A stretch of 64,000 nt of DNA from Thiomonas arsenitoxydans (GTDB lineage: Bacteria > Pseudomonadota > Gammaproteobacteria > Burkholderiales > Burkholderiaceae_C). The stretch is from NCBI RefSeq assembly GCF_000253115.1, contig NC_014145.1, positions 186,001 through 250,000 on the forward strand, written 5' to 3'. Made by a program: the position numbers and the translations under genes. The notes under the pieces are model-generated. The model saw only the letters and a program-made list of their open reading frames with translations, was not told the DNA's origin and did not search any database. Below, piece by piece: positions 8,189 to 17,025 of the stretch. How positions within the stretch are numbered: position 1 is the first letter of the stretch; each line of letters begins with the position of its first letter.

Positions 8189-9451
8189 ATGAACAAGGAA
8201 GACTGGAATGAGCAGGTTCAGATGGATCGTCGCACGCTGATCAAGGCGGGCGGCGCGGCGGGTTTGGCCGCTTTGCTGGGCACGCAGGTGCCGAGCTGGG
8301 GCGCTAGTGAGACGCCGGTGAAAATCGGGCTGATTGATCCCATCACCAGCACCTTTGCAGCGCTCGGGCAGAGCGAAATCAAGGGCGCCAAATTCGCTGA
8401 AGCCGAGATCAACAAGGCGGGTGGCGTGATGGGCCGTCCTCTGCAGATCTTCGTGGAAGACAGCGCAGGCAATCCCGGCACTGCGGTGGACAAGGCCTCG
8501 CGTCTGCTGAGCCAGAACAAGGTGGACTTCCTCATGGGCACGGTCAACTCGGCGGCCTCGCTGGCCGTGTCGCAGTTTGCCAATCGCCACGACAAGCTCT
8601 TCGTCTGTACCGGCGGCCACGTCGACAGCCTGACCGGCAAGGAGTGCAAGACCACGACCTTCCGCACCTGCTCGACCACCTGGATGCTGACGGCCGGTGA
8701 CTTCGAGACGCTCTACAAGAAATTCGGCAAGAAGTGGTACTTCTTGACCACTGACTACGCCTTTGGCCAGTCTGAGCAGGCCGACTACACCACACAGCTC
8801 AAGAAGGCGGGAGGCTCCGTGGTGGGCGGTGCGCTGGTGCCCGTGGGGGCGACCGATTTTTCGTCCTATCTGATCGACGTGAAAGCCAAGTCGCCCGACG
8901 TGCTGTGCCTGCTGCTGGCCGGTAACGATCAGGTCAACTGCATGAAGCAGATCGCGCAATTCGGCATCAACAAAGACATCGCCGTGGGCGGCGCTTTGTT
9001 CGAGCTGGAGCAGGCGCAGGCATTGCCCGAGGCGGCTCGCTACGGCTGGTGGACCATGGAGTGGTACTGGAACCAGCCGAACACCCCGCATGTGGCGGAT
9101 TTCGTCAAGCGTTACGCCGCAGCCAATAAAGGGGAATACCCGACGGCGCGCGCATGGTTTGGTTTTGCCACCACGCATGCCATCCGGCTGGCGGTGGAAA
9201 AGGCCAAGTCGCTCGAAACGGCCAAGGTGGTCAAGGCGATGGAGGGACTGGTTCTGCCCCCGGAGATCGCGCTTCAGCCTGGCAATGTGTTCTACCGTCC
9301 GCAGGATCACCAACTGATGCTGGGCATGTTCCCGGGGCACGTGATCCAGACGGGCAAGTATCCGAACCTGTTCGACGTTTCGGGCATCGTGCCGGGCGAG
9401 AAGATCGCGCTGCCGCCTTCTGAAACCGGCTGCGTGCTTCCGCGCGCCTGA
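8189..9451 (+). CDS. LIV-type ABC transporter periplasmic binding protein
   Basis: 420 residues. A twin-arginine-like signal (DRRTLIKAGGAAGLAALLG) near residue 13 precedes a periplasmic-binding-protein type I fold of the branched-chain amino acid/amide family (VKIGLIDPITSTFAALGQ). The ATG was chosen for its AGGAGA site; an upstream TTG would add seven residues. Permeases and ATPases of the same family follow directly. The ligand is not evident. Because the cluster lies between agmatinase/puuB and the Puu genes, a guanidino compound, polyamine or related amide is a reasonable hypothesis, rather than leucine. Confidence 0.82.
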   Translation: MNKEDWNEQVQMDRRTLIKAGGAAGLAALLGTQVPSWGASETPVKIGLIDPITSTFAALGQSEIKGAKFAEAEINKAGGVMGRPLQIFVEDSAGNPGTAVDKASRLLSQNKVDFLMGTVNSAASLAVSQFANRHDKLFVCTGGHVDSLTGKECKTTTFRTCSTTWMLTAGDFETLYKKFGKKWYFLTTDYAFGQSEQADYTTQLKKAGGSVVGGALVPVGATDFSSYLIDVKAKSPDVLCLLLAGNDQVNCMKQIAQFGINKDIAVGGALFELEQAQALPEAARYGWWTMEWYWNQPNTPHVADFVKRYAAANKGEYPTARAWFGFATTHAIRLAVEKAKSLETAKVVKAMEGLVLPPEIALQPGNVFYRPQDHQLMLGMFPGHVIQTGKYPNLFDVSGIVPGEKIALPPSETGCVLPRA

Positions 9452-9468
9452 AGCGCCACTGCGCGTGC

Positions 9469-9498
9469 CTGCGGACCCGCCACTGCGCGTGTCCGCAG
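9469..9498 (+). other. Intercistronic hairpin between binding-protein and permease genes
   Basis: CTGCGGAC (9469-9476) and GTCCGCAG (9491-9498) form a perfect 8-bp stem. The segment also contains the direct repeat CGCCACTGCGCGTG (from about 9455 and 9479). Hairpins here often stabilise the abundant binding-protein message and lower expression of the permease. No T-run follows, so a full terminator is unlikely. Confidence 0.5.
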
Positions 9499-9529
9499 CC
9501 TGTCCATCTGCTGCTGCGGAGGCATTGCC

Positions 9530-10399
9530 TTGAATCTCGTCCTTGTTTTCAATACGTTCAACGGACTGATCACCGGAGCGTTCTATGCGCTGCTGGCGCT
9601 CGGTCTGGCGCTCATCCTCGGGCTGAACAACACCATCAATTTCGCCCAGGGCGCGTTCATGGCGCTGGCGGCCTACTTTGCCTACACCCTGGAGCCGAGC
9701 CTGGGCTTCTGGGGAGCGCTGGCCGTGGCGCCGCTGCTCGCCGGGGCGCTGGGTCTGGTGGTCGAGGTGTTTCTCATTCGCCGCCTGTACAAACGCGATC
9801 CGCTGTATTCGTTGTTGCTCACCTTCGGTCTGGCGCTGATCATGCAGGACGTGATCCGCACCGTCTGGGGCGCCAACGGGGTGCCGCTGTCCATCCCGGA
9901 GTCGCTGGGACATCCCCTCAGTCAGACCTACTTCTTTCTCACCGGCTACCGCCTCTTTGTTGTCGCGGTTGCCCTGGTGGGCACTGCCGTGCTGTTCGCC
10001 GTGCTGCGCTACACCCGACTGGGCATCCGCATTCGCGCCGGCAATGCCGATCTCGAAACCGTATCGGCGCTTGGCGTGAACATTTACCTGCTGCGCACCG
10101 CGAACTTTGTCATCGGCATCGTGTTTGCAGGCGTGGCGGGCATTCTGGCTGCGGGTCAGCTCGGACTGGAGCCGACGATGGGAGACGGCCTGCTCATGCC
10201 GGCCTTTGTCGCCATCGTGGTCGGGGGCGTGGGTTCCTTGCTGGGTTCTCTGCTGGGCGGTCTGCTCATCGGCGTGGCCTCGGGCATCACTACGGCCTAC
10301 TTTCCCGCCGCGAGTGAGGCGGTGATTTATCTCATCATGGGGCTGATGCTCGTGGTGCGACCGCGCGGGCTCATGGGACAGGAGGGATTGTTCGAATGA
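9530..10399 (+). CDS. LIV-type ABC transporter permease (LivH family)
   Basis: 289 residues with about eight membrane segments. It shows the LivH signature near the N-terminus (GLNNTINFAQGAFMALAAY) and the cytoplasmic coupling region GIRIRAGNADLETVSALGVN. The start is TTG at 9530, supported by CGGAGG seven bases upstream; no ATG exists nearby that keeps the conserved N-terminus. It overlaps the next permease gene by ATGA, so translation is coupled. It forms the membrane channel with the LivM-like protein. Confidence 0.85.
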   Translation: MNLVLVFNTFNGLITGAFYALLALGLALILGLNNTINFAQGAFMALAAYFAYTLEPSLGFWGALAVAPLLAGALGLVVEVFLIRRLYKRDPLYSLLLTFGLALIMQDVIRTVWGANGVPLSIPESLGHPLSQTYFFLTGYRLFVVAVALVGTAVLFAVLRYTRLGIRIRAGNADLETVSALGVNIYLLRTANFVIGIVFAGVAGILAAGQLGLEPTMGDGLLMPAFVAIVVGGVGSLLGSLLGGLLIGVASGITTAYFPAASEAVIYLIMGLMLVVRPRGLMGQEGLFE

Positions 10400-11391
10400 G
10401 TACGCCTGCCTATACCGCTCCACCTCCCCCATCTGCCATGCAAACATCTAACCTCAAACAGCATCTCGGCACCGGCATTCTGGCGCTGGTGCTGCTCACC
10501 GCCCCGGCCTGGCTGCATTATGTCGGCGGCTACAACGACATCGCCTCGCGCGTGCTGATCTACGGCCTGGCCGCCATGGGGCTGAATCTGCTGCTCGGGC
10601 ATACCGGCGGCCTGTCGTTCGGGCATGCCGCCTATTTCGGGCTGGGCAGCTACGGCGTCGGCTTGATGCTCAAGTACATGACGCACAACGTGCTGTTGGC
10701 GCTGCTCGGGGGTACTTTGCTGGGGGGCGTTGTGGCCGCCGTGCTCGCGCCCATCGCCGTGCGTCGTCGCGGCATCTACTTCGCCATGATCACCATTGCC
10801 ATCGGACAGATGTTTTATTTCATCGCCATTCGCTGGCAGGCGGTGACCGGGGGCTATGACGGGCTGACCGGCTTTTCCCGGCACACCCTGCATCTGTTTG
10901 GGTTCGACTGGACGATGGGCTCTCTGGGCTTTTATTACCTCGTCGTGGCCTGCTTCGCGCTGGGCGCCCTGGTGCTGTGGATCGTGCTGAACTCTCCGCT
11001 GGGGCACACCTTTGTGGCCATCCGCGAAAACCAGAAGCGGCTGACCTTTCTCGGCCTGCCGGTACAGCGCTATGCGGCGATTTCCTTCGCTCTGTCTGGC
11101 CTGATCGTGGCGCTGGCCGGTGGACTCAACGCCCTGCTCGACAACTTCACCTCGCCCAACACTTTGAACTACACCTTTTCAGGCGACTTGGTGGTGATCG
11201 CGGTGCTGGGGGGGATGCGCAACTTCTGGGGGCCGCTGGTCGGGGCGGCCATCTTCGTGCTGGTGCGGGATTACGCCAGCTCGGTGACAGACAACTGGAT
11301 GTCCGTCATCGGCCTGATCTTCGTGCTGTCGGTGCTGTTTTTCCCGCTGGGTGTGATGGGGTTTTTGCAGCGCAAGGGGAAGACATCATGA
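10396..11391 (+). CDS. LIV-type ABC transporter permease (LivM family)
   Basis: 331 residues with a non-homologous N-terminal stretch of about 20 residues, then eight to ten membrane segments. LivM features include AAMGLNLLLGHTGGLSFGHA and, near the C-terminus, a conserved GGMRNFWGPLVGA segment. It overlaps the upstream permease (ATGA) and the downstream ATPase (ATGA), so the three are translated as a block. It is the second channel subunit of the importer. Confidence 0.85.
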   Translation: MSTPAYTAPPPPSAMQTSNLKQHLGTGILALVLLTAPAWLHYVGGYNDIASRVLIYGLAAMGLNLLLGHTGGLSFGHAAYFGLGSYGVGLMLKYMTHNVLLALLGGTLLGGVVAAVLAPIAVRRRGIYFAMITIAIGQMFYFIAIRWQAVTGGYDGLTGFSRHTLHLFGFDWTMGSLGFYYLVVACFALGALVLWIVLNSPLGHTFVAIRENQKRLTFLGLPVQRYAAISFALSGLIVALAGGLNALLDNFTSPNTLNYTFSGDLVVIAVLGGMRNFWGPLVGAAIFVLVRDYASSVTDNWMSVIGLIFVLSVLFFPLGVMGFLQRKGKTS

Positions 11392-12137
11392 GCTTGCTGC
11401 AGCTGCACAACGTCTCGCGCCGCTTTGGCGCACTCAAGGCGCTGACTGACATTTCCATCGAGGTGCAGCCCGGAGAGTTGCGCGCGGTCATTGGACCCAA
11501 CGGCGCGGGCAAGACCACGCTGTTCAACCTGATCAGCGGGTTTTTCCCGCCGAGTGAAGGGCAGATCACCTTTGATGGCAGGCCCATCCAGACGGTCAAC
11601 CCTGGTGAGCTGGTCAAGCGCGGCATCATCCGCACTTTCCAGATCACCGAGATCTTCCGCTCGCTCACGGTGTATGAAAACCTGCGTATTGCCGTTGAGG
11701 TGGCGCAGGGCGTGAACCTGCGTCCCTGGATGGGGCGCGCCCTGCGTAAACGCATCGACGATCAGGTGGATGAGTTGATGCATCTGGTGAAGATCAGCGG
11801 CAAGGCGGATCGGGTGACGGGCGAGATGTCGCACGGCGACCAAAGGGTGGTCGAGGTGGGCATTGCGTTGGCCCGCCGTCCCAAGCTGCTGCTGCTCGAC
11901 GAGCCCACCGCCGGGATGGGAGATGAAGAGACGCACCACATGACCGCGCTGATCCGTGATCTGAACAAAAACCAGGGCATCGCCACCCTGTTCGTGGAGC
12001 ATGACATGGAAATCGTGTTCGGCATCGCCGATCGCATCACCGTGCTCGACAACGGTACGCTGCTCGCCGAGGGCACGGCCGATGAAATTGCCAACAACGC
12101 AAGGGTGCAGGCGGCTTATCTGGGTCAAGCGGCCTGA
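11388..12137 (+). CDS. LIV-type ABC transporter ATPase (LivG family)
   Basis: 249 residues. The Walker A motif is GPNGAGKTT (about residue 36), Walker B is LLLLDEPTAGMG, and the H-loop histidine is in FVEHDMEIVF. The ABC signature is degenerate (MSHGDQRVVEVG instead of LSGGQ), which is usual for LivG proteins. It starts inside the stop of the livM-like gene. The protein powers import together with the LivF-like ATPase downstream, and the C-terminal ARVQAAYLG tail is typical of the family. Confidence 0.87.
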   Translation: MSLLQLHNVSRRFGALKALTDISIEVQPGELRAVIGPNGAGKTTLFNLISGFFPPSEGQITFDGRPIQTVNPGELVKRGIIRTFQITEIFRSLTVYENLRIAVEVAQGVNLRPWMGRALRKRIDDQVDELMHLVKISGKADRVTGEMSHGDQRVVEVGIALARRPKLLLLDEPTAGMGDEETHHMTALIRDLNKNQGIATLFVEHDMEIVFGIADRITVLDNGTLLAEGTADEIANNARVQAAYLGQAA

Positions 12138-12179
12138 CCGCCCTGACCCAAGCCGACATCTCCACAGGACTCTCCGCTT

Positions 12180-12890
12180 ATGACCGCCGTTCTCGAACTC
12201 GACAACATTCATACCTACTACGACAAAAGCCATATTCTCAAAGGCGTGTCGATGACCGTGGGCGAAGGCGAACTCGTCGCGCTGCTGGGCCGCAATGGCG
12301 CGGGCAAGACCACGACGATGCGCTCGGTCATGGGGCTGACGCCGCCGCGCCAGGGCAAGATCAAATTCTTCGGCAAGGACATGACCGGCGCCTCGCCGCA
12401 CCGCATTGCGGGCCTGGGCGTGGGTTATGTGCCCGAGGGACGCAAGATCTTCGGGCACCTCACGGTGCACGAAAACCTGCTGGTGGTGCACGAAACGCCG
12501 GGGCGCTGGAATATCGATGGCGTGTACCAACTCTTTCCACGCCTGCACGAACGCCGAACCAGCAAAGGCGGGCGCCTTTCAGGCGGCGAGCAGGAGATGC
12601 TGTCCATTGCGCGCGCGCTGCTGCTCAACCCCAAGTTACTCATCCTTGATGAACCTTCGCAGGGTTTGGCGCCTGTGATCGTGCAGGAGGTGATGCGCAC
12701 GGTGGGACGCATGAAGGACGAAGGAATTTCCGTGCTGCTGGTTGAGCAGAACGCTTTTCTCGCGCTGCAACTGGCTGATCGCGCCTACGTGCTTTCTGAA
12801 GGCGAGATTGTCTTTTCGGGTGATGCGGCCGCCTTGCGCGACGACAAGACCCGGATGGAGCAACTGGCGGGCGTGGCCCACGCTGCTTGA
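12180..12890 (+). CDS. LIV-type ABC transporter ATPase (LivF family)
   Basis: 236 residues with Walker A GRNGAGKTTT, signature LSGGEQEMLSIARAL, Walker B LLILDEPSQGL and H-loop VLLVEQN, the LivF pattern. It is the last gene of the five-gene importer, 42 bases after the LivG-like gene. Its stop lies only eight bases from the stop of the convergent MocR regulator gene, leaving no room for a conventional terminator between them. Confidence 0.87.
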   Translation: MTAVLELDNIHTYYDKSHILKGVSMTVGEGELVALLGRNGAGKTTTMRSVMGLTPPRQGKIKFFGKDMTGASPHRIAGLGVGYVPEGRKIFGHLTVHENLLVVHETPGRWNIDGVYQLFPRLHERRTSKGGRLSGGEQEMLSIARALLLNPKLLILDEPSQGLAPVIVQEVMRTVGRMKDEGISVLLVEQNAFLALQLADRAYVLSEGEIVFSGDAAALRDDKTRMEQLAGVAHAA

Positions 12891-12898
12891 TTGCGGCT

Positions 12899-14419
12899 TC
12901 AGTCGGGAAGCTGGCTGCGGATGAGCATGCACAACTTCTGCGCCCAGGGCGGTACGCGCTCGGTGGGCACATAGGCATAGCCGAGAATCAGCCCGCGGCG
13001 CTGCGGTGCGCCGAGGTAATAGCGCGACAGCGGCCGAACCGTCATGCCCTGCGCATCGGCGGCGCGGGCGATGGCCTCGTCGTCCACACCCGGCGTGTTG
13101 AACAGCAAACAGAGGTGCAAGCCGGACTCCTGGCCCGAGATCTGCACCCGGTCGCCCAAGCAGCGCTGAATGCGCCGCGCCAATTCGTCGCGCCGTGCCT
13201 GATAGGCCACGCGTAGACGACGTATGAGGGTGTTGAGATGGCCTTCGGTGATGAAGTCGGTCAGCGCCGCCTGCAGCATGAGCTGACCCGGGCGGTATAG
13301 ATCGTAGAGCCCGGTGTTGAAGGCGGGCAGCAGATCGGTCGGCACGACCAAATAGCCCAGACGGATGCCGGGGTACATCACTTTGGAGAAGGTGCCTGAA
13401 TAGAGCACCTGCGCATGTTCGTCCAGCCCCTGCAGGCTGGCGAAGGGGCGGCCGCCGAAGCGGAATTCACTGTCGTAATCGTCCTCAAAAATCCAGCAGC
13501 GCTGTTGCGCGGCGAATTGCAGCAGGGCGCGGCGGCGCTGCAGGCTCATCACATGGCCGAGCGGATATTGATGCGAGGGCGTGACGTAGATCAGCCGTGG
13601 CCTGCCCTGCTGCCAGTCGGCCGCCGATGGCGCCATGCCCTCCAAGTCCACCGCGATCGGCTTGAGCTTGAGCCCGGCGGCCTGCAACGCCCGGCGCGCG
13701 CCCCAGTAGCAGGGGTCTTCCACCCAGGCCTCGTCGCCGTGATCAGTGAGCAGGCGCGCGGCCAGATCGAGCGATTGCTGCGTGCCCGAGGTGATGAGCA
13801 CCTGCTCGGGCGTCACCCGCACCGAGCGCGACAGGCTGAGGTACTGCGCAATCGCCACGCGCAGCGGCATATAGCCGCCTTCCTGGCCGTAATCGAGCAG
13901 GTCGCGGTCGAGGCTGCGCCAATACTTGGCCTGCAGTTTTTGCCAGAGCTGAATGGGGAATTCGGCAAACTCGATCTCGCCGGGCGCGAAGGGCTGCACC
14001 TCAAAGTCCGCCGATCCCGACTGCGCGGTGAGCAGATTGCCGCGCAGCGAGAGTTCGCGCGGCGAGCCGCTGTTCGCACTGGCGGCCTGCGCCAGCTTGC
14101 GCCCGCGTACCGCCGGACTGAGCGGGCCGAGTTCCGGCAGGGTCTCGGAAACGAAAGTGCCGCTGCCCTGGCGCGCGGTGAGGTAGCCTTCCGCCGTGAG
14201 CTGGTTGATGGCCGACATGACCGTATTGCGCGAGAGATTCAGGTCGCGCGCCAGATCGCGGGTGGACGGCAGTTGTACCCCGGCGGTGATGCGACCCGCC
14301 AGAATGGCGCCGCGTAGCGAGAGATACAGGCGCCGGTTGAGCGGCGGGGCTACCGCCGCGTCGCCTTCGGCGCGCTGAAGCTCGGTGAGCAGGAGTTCGG
14401 AGAGGGCAAGGGGTCGCAT
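12899..14419 (-). CDS. MocR/GabR-type regulator: GntR helix-turn-helix fused to an aminotransferase domain
   Basis: 506 residues. The N-terminal GntR winged helix (about residues 25-95, with LPSTRDLARDLNLSRNTVM) is fused to a fold-type I aminotransferase domain (about 150-500) with the PLP lysine in SGTFSKVMYPG. Such proteins use PLP and an amine ligand as effector; GabR, which responds to GABA, is the model. It is transcribed divergently from puuD and the long puu-pot-gab cluster, so it is the likely local activator or repressor. Two 21-bp direct repeats in the shared promoter region (14584-14661) are candidate binding sites. No PuuR-like cupin regulator is present in the window. Confidence 0.87.
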   Translation of the reverse strand: MRPLALSELLLTELQRAEGDAAVAPPLNRRLYLSLRGAILAGRITAGVQLPSTRDLARDLNLSRNTVMSAINQLTAEGYLTARQGSGTFVSETLPELGPLSPAVRGRKLAQAASANSGSPRELSLRGNLLTAQSGSADFEVQPFAPGEIEFAEFPIQLWQKLQAKYWRSLDRDLLDYGQEGGYMPLRVAIAQYLSLSRSVRVTPEQVLITSGTQQSLDLAARLLTDHGDEAWVEDPCYWGARRALQAAGLKLKPIAVDLEGMAPSAADWQQGRPRLIYVTPSHQYPLGHVMSLQRRRALLQFAAQQRCWIFEDDYDSEFRFGGRPFASLQGLDEHAQVLYSGTFSKVMYPGIRLGYLVVPTDLLPAFNTGLYDLYRPGQLMLQAALTDFITEGHLNTLIRRLRVAYQARRDELARRIQRCLGDRVQISGQESGLHLCLLFNTPGVDDEAIARAADAQGMTVRPLSRYYLGAPQRRGLILGYAYVPTERVPPWAQKLCMLIRSQLPD

Positions 14420-14583
14420 GGGTAGGCGCGGCAGATAAAAACTGGCTCCATGACAAAAGCAGGGAGTGGCACTTCCGAGAGTACCAGTTGGCAGGTAAAT
14501 TGAGACTATCGAATCGTGCTAAGTCATGGAAAACCCTAGTATTTTTTGTTTTTTTGGCCCATTCAGAATGGTGCCCGGCCTTA

Positions 14584-14661
14584 TTGCATTGCACCAAATC
14601 AGGGCGAAAACTGAGCGGCTGCCTCAGGCTCTGCCTCTTGTTGCAATGCACTAAAACAGGG
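14584..14661 (+). promoter_or_regulatory. Pair of direct repeats in the mocR-puuD divergent promoter region
   Basis: Two copies of a 21-bp element of consensus TTGCAWTGCACYAAAWCAGG plus a final G lie at 14584-14604 and 14641-14661, 57 bp apart start to start, differing at three positions. MocR-family regulators commonly bind spaced direct repeats between their own gene and the divergent target. Alternatively, the core TGCACYAAA resembles half of an NtrC site (TGCACTAAAATGGTGCA in E. coli glnA), but the second half-site is poor. The whole gap 14420-14713 holds no gene. Confidence 0.6.
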
Positions 14662-14713
14662 AACATGCCTGTGTGCTTCTACCCTTGTTTCCTTGGTCTT
14701 TGATCCGGTTTTG

Positions 14714-15517
14714 ATGATGTCCAACCTCACCTTCTTGCCTCGCGTTGCGGTCACCACCGATCTGAAATCAATCGGCGGGCACCCCACGTATGCGGTGACG
14801 CAAAAATATGTTGACCCGCTGCTGCCGCTGTCGGGCGTGTTGCCTTGGCTGCTGCCTTCAATGGGCGCCGAGTTGCCGCTGGATGCGGTGCTGGGGGATG
14901 TGGACGGGCTGGTGTTCACCGGCTCGCCGTCGAATATCGAGCCGCACCACTATGGCCAGGCGCTGAGCAACCCTGAGTCGCCCGCCGACCCGGCGCGCGA
15001 CGCCACGACCCTGCCGCTGATCCGCGCCGCCCTTGCGCGTGGCATTCCGGTGCTCGGTATCTGCCGCGGGTTTCAGGAAATCAATGTCGCGCTCGGCGGC
15101 AGCCTGTTGCAGGAGGTGCACAACACCGCAGGCTTTGATGATCATCGTGAAGACGACACGCTGGATGTCGCCGGGCAGTACGGCCCCGCGCACCGCTTGC
15201 AGGCTGTACCCGGCGGCATGCTCGCCAGCATCGTCGGCGCGGATTCCTGGGAGGTCAACAGCCTGCATGGCCAAGGCATCCAGACCCTCGCCCCCGATCT
15301 GCTGGCGCAGGCGCATGCGCCCGACGGCTTGGTCGAGGCGTACACCTATCAACCCGCTCACCGCACCGACGCTGGCTTTGTGCTGGCGGTGCAGTGGCAT
15401 CCCGAATGGCAGGCCGCGCAAAACCCCGTGTCGCGCGCGATCTATGCCGCTTTCGGCAACGCCTGTCGGCAGTTCGCCGCGCGCAAGCGCGACGACTCGC
15501 TGGCGCGCGCTGCCTGA
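14714..15517 (+). CDS. puuD: Gamma-glutamyl-gamma-aminobutyrate hydrolase
   Basis: 267 residues of the class I glutamine-amidotransferase-like peptidase C26 family. The nucleophile elbow is GICRGFQEIN (catalytic Cys) and the catalytic His is in QWHPEWQ. PuuD cleaves gamma-glutamyl-GABA to glutamate and GABA, the last Puu step before GabT. The start is one of two adjacent ATGs (14714 or 14717). A TTG at 14693 is less likely, and no clear ribosome site is visible for any of them. It is the first gene of the cluster transcribed away from the MocR regulator, with puuA 81 bases downstream. Confidence 0.87.
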   Translation: MMSNLTFLPRVAVTTDLKSIGGHPTYAVTQKYVDPLLPLSGVLPWLLPSMGAELPLDAVLGDVDGLVFTGSPSNIEPHHYGQALSNPESPADPARDATTLPLIRAALARGIPVLGICRGFQEINVALGGSLLQEVHNTAGFDDHREDDTLDVAGQYGPAHRLQAVPGGMLASIVGADSWEVNSLHGQGIQTLAPDLLAQAHAPDGLVEAYTYQPAHRTDAGFVLAVQWHPEWQAAQNPVSRAIYAAFGNACRQFAARKRDDSLARAA

Positions 15518-15598
15518 GCAAACCGCGCCTGCACCTTTGGCGTTCAAAGTGCAGGCGATGGATGGAACCATCCTTGAAACGCAAACTGGAATCACATC

Positions 15599-16978
15599 AT
15601 GAGTAGCGACAACCGCAAGCAGTGGACCTTCAACGATCTTGAAGGCTGGCTCAACGCCCAACGCATTACCGAAATCGAATGCCTCGTGCCCGACCTGACC
15701 GGGGTGGCGCGCGGCAAGATCCTGCCGCGCAGCAAGTTCACCGAAGACCGCGGCATGCGTCTGCCGGAAAGCATCATCGGCCTCACCGTCACCGGCAACT
15801 GGCCCGAGGATGAACGCCTCGAAACCCTGATCGCCGATACCGACCGCGATATGAATCTGGTGCCCGATCCGAGCACCGCGCGCGTCGTGCCCTGGGCCAC
15901 CGACCCCACCGCGCAGGTCATTCACGACTGCTATTTCAAGGATGGCGAGCCGGTGGACTACGCCCCGCGCACCGTGCTGAAAAACATGCTCAAGCTCTAC
16001 GCCGACAAGGGCTGGGCCCCGGTGGTGGCGCCCGAGCTGGAGTTCTATCTGGTGGCCAAGAACAACGATCCCGACCAGCCGCTGCGTCCGCCCATCGGCC
16101 GTTCGGGTCGCGCCGAAACCTCGCGTCAGCACTACAGCATCGACGCGGTCAACGAGTTCGATCCGCTGTTCGAAGACATCTACGACTACTGCGAGGCGAT
16201 GGACCTCGACGTGGACACGCTGATTCACGAAGTCGGCGCCGGGCAGATGGAAATCAACTTCCTGCATGGCGATCCGCTCGATCTGGCCGACAAGGTGTTC
16301 TTCTTCAAACGCACCCTGCGCGAAGCGGCGCTGCGCCACAATATGTTCGCCACTTTCATGGCCAAGCCCATGGCGGGCGAACCCGGCAGCGCCATGCATG
16401 TGCACCAGAGCATCGTCGATCGCAAAACGGGCCAGAACATTTTCAGCAACGCCGACGGCAGCGAGTCCGAGCTGTTCCTGCACTACATCGGCGGTTTGCA
16501 GAAATACATTCCGCACGTCATGGCGCTGTTCGCCCCGTATGTGAACTCGTATCGCCGTCTGGTCGCCAATACCGCGGCGCCGACCAATGTGGAATGGGGC
16601 GCGGACAACCGCACCGTGGGCATCCGCGTGCCGTTCTCCAATGCCGAAAACCGCCGCATGGAAAACCGTGTGATCGGCGCCGACGCCAACCCTTACGTTG
16701 CGCTGGCCGCCAGCCTGGCCTGCGGCTATCTGGGCATGGTCAACAAAATCAGCCCGCTGCCCGAAATGAAGACCAATGCCTACGCGGCGCCCAACGCCAT
16801 TCCGCTGCCGCAAAGCCTGTCCGAATCGGTGCGTGCGCTCGACGATGTGCCCGAGCTCGAGGCCATTCTGGGCAAACGCTTTTGCGGCATCTACAAGGCG
16901 GTGAAGATGAGCGAGTACGCCGAGTTCATGAAGGTCATCAGCCCCTGGGAGCGCGAGCACCTGCTGTTGCACGTCTGA
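15599..16978 (+). CDS. puuA: Gamma-glutamylputrescine synthetase (glutamine synthetase family)
   Basis: 459 residues of the glutamine synthetase superfamily. Seen are the N-terminal beta-grasp region, the metal/ATP region with EVGAGQMEINF, the ammonia/ATP segment MHVHQSI, and NRTVGIRVPFSNAENRRMENR. The adenylylation motif of housekeeping GlnA (NLYDLPP with its Tyr) is absent, so it should escape GlnE control. PuuA ligates glutamate to putrescine using ATP. Its position between puuD and a putrescine aminotransferase gene supports this over ordinary glutamine synthesis. The final residues are the conserved ISPWEREHLLLHV. Confidence 0.87.
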   Translation: MSSDNRKQWTFNDLEGWLNAQRITEIECLVPDLTGVARGKILPRSKFTEDRGMRLPESIIGLTVTGNWPEDERLETLIADTDRDMNLVPDPSTARVVPWATDPTAQVIHDCYFKDGEPVDYAPRTVLKNMLKLYADKGWAPVVAPELEFYLVAKNNDPDQPLRPPIGRSGRAETSRQHYSIDAVNEFDPLFEDIYDYCEAMDLDVDTLIHEVGAGQMEINFLHGDPLDLADKVFFFKRTLREAALRHNMFATFMAKPMAGEPGSAMHVHQSIVDRKTGQNIFSNADGSESELFLHYIGGLQKYIPHVMALFAPYVNSYRRLVANTAAPTNVEWGADNRTVGIRVPFSNAENRRMENRVIGADANPYVALAASLACGYLGMVNKISPLPEMKTNAYAAPNAIPLPQSLSESVRALDDVPELEAILGKRFCGIYKAVKMSEYAEFMKVISPWEREHLLLHV

Positions 16979-17025
16979 ACGGTGCCGCGCCCTCAACAAA
17001 ACATCGTCCTGAAACGGAGACTCCC

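Noticed and set aside
8087..10447. 786-codon minus-strand open frame opposite the LIV-type transporter
   Set aside because: His/Gln/Arg-rich shadow frame of conserved transporter genes, with no motif of its own.
14858..16999. 713-codon minus-strand open frame opposite puuD and puuA
   Set aside because: Antisense shadow; the plus strand encodes clear enzymes with catalytic motifs.
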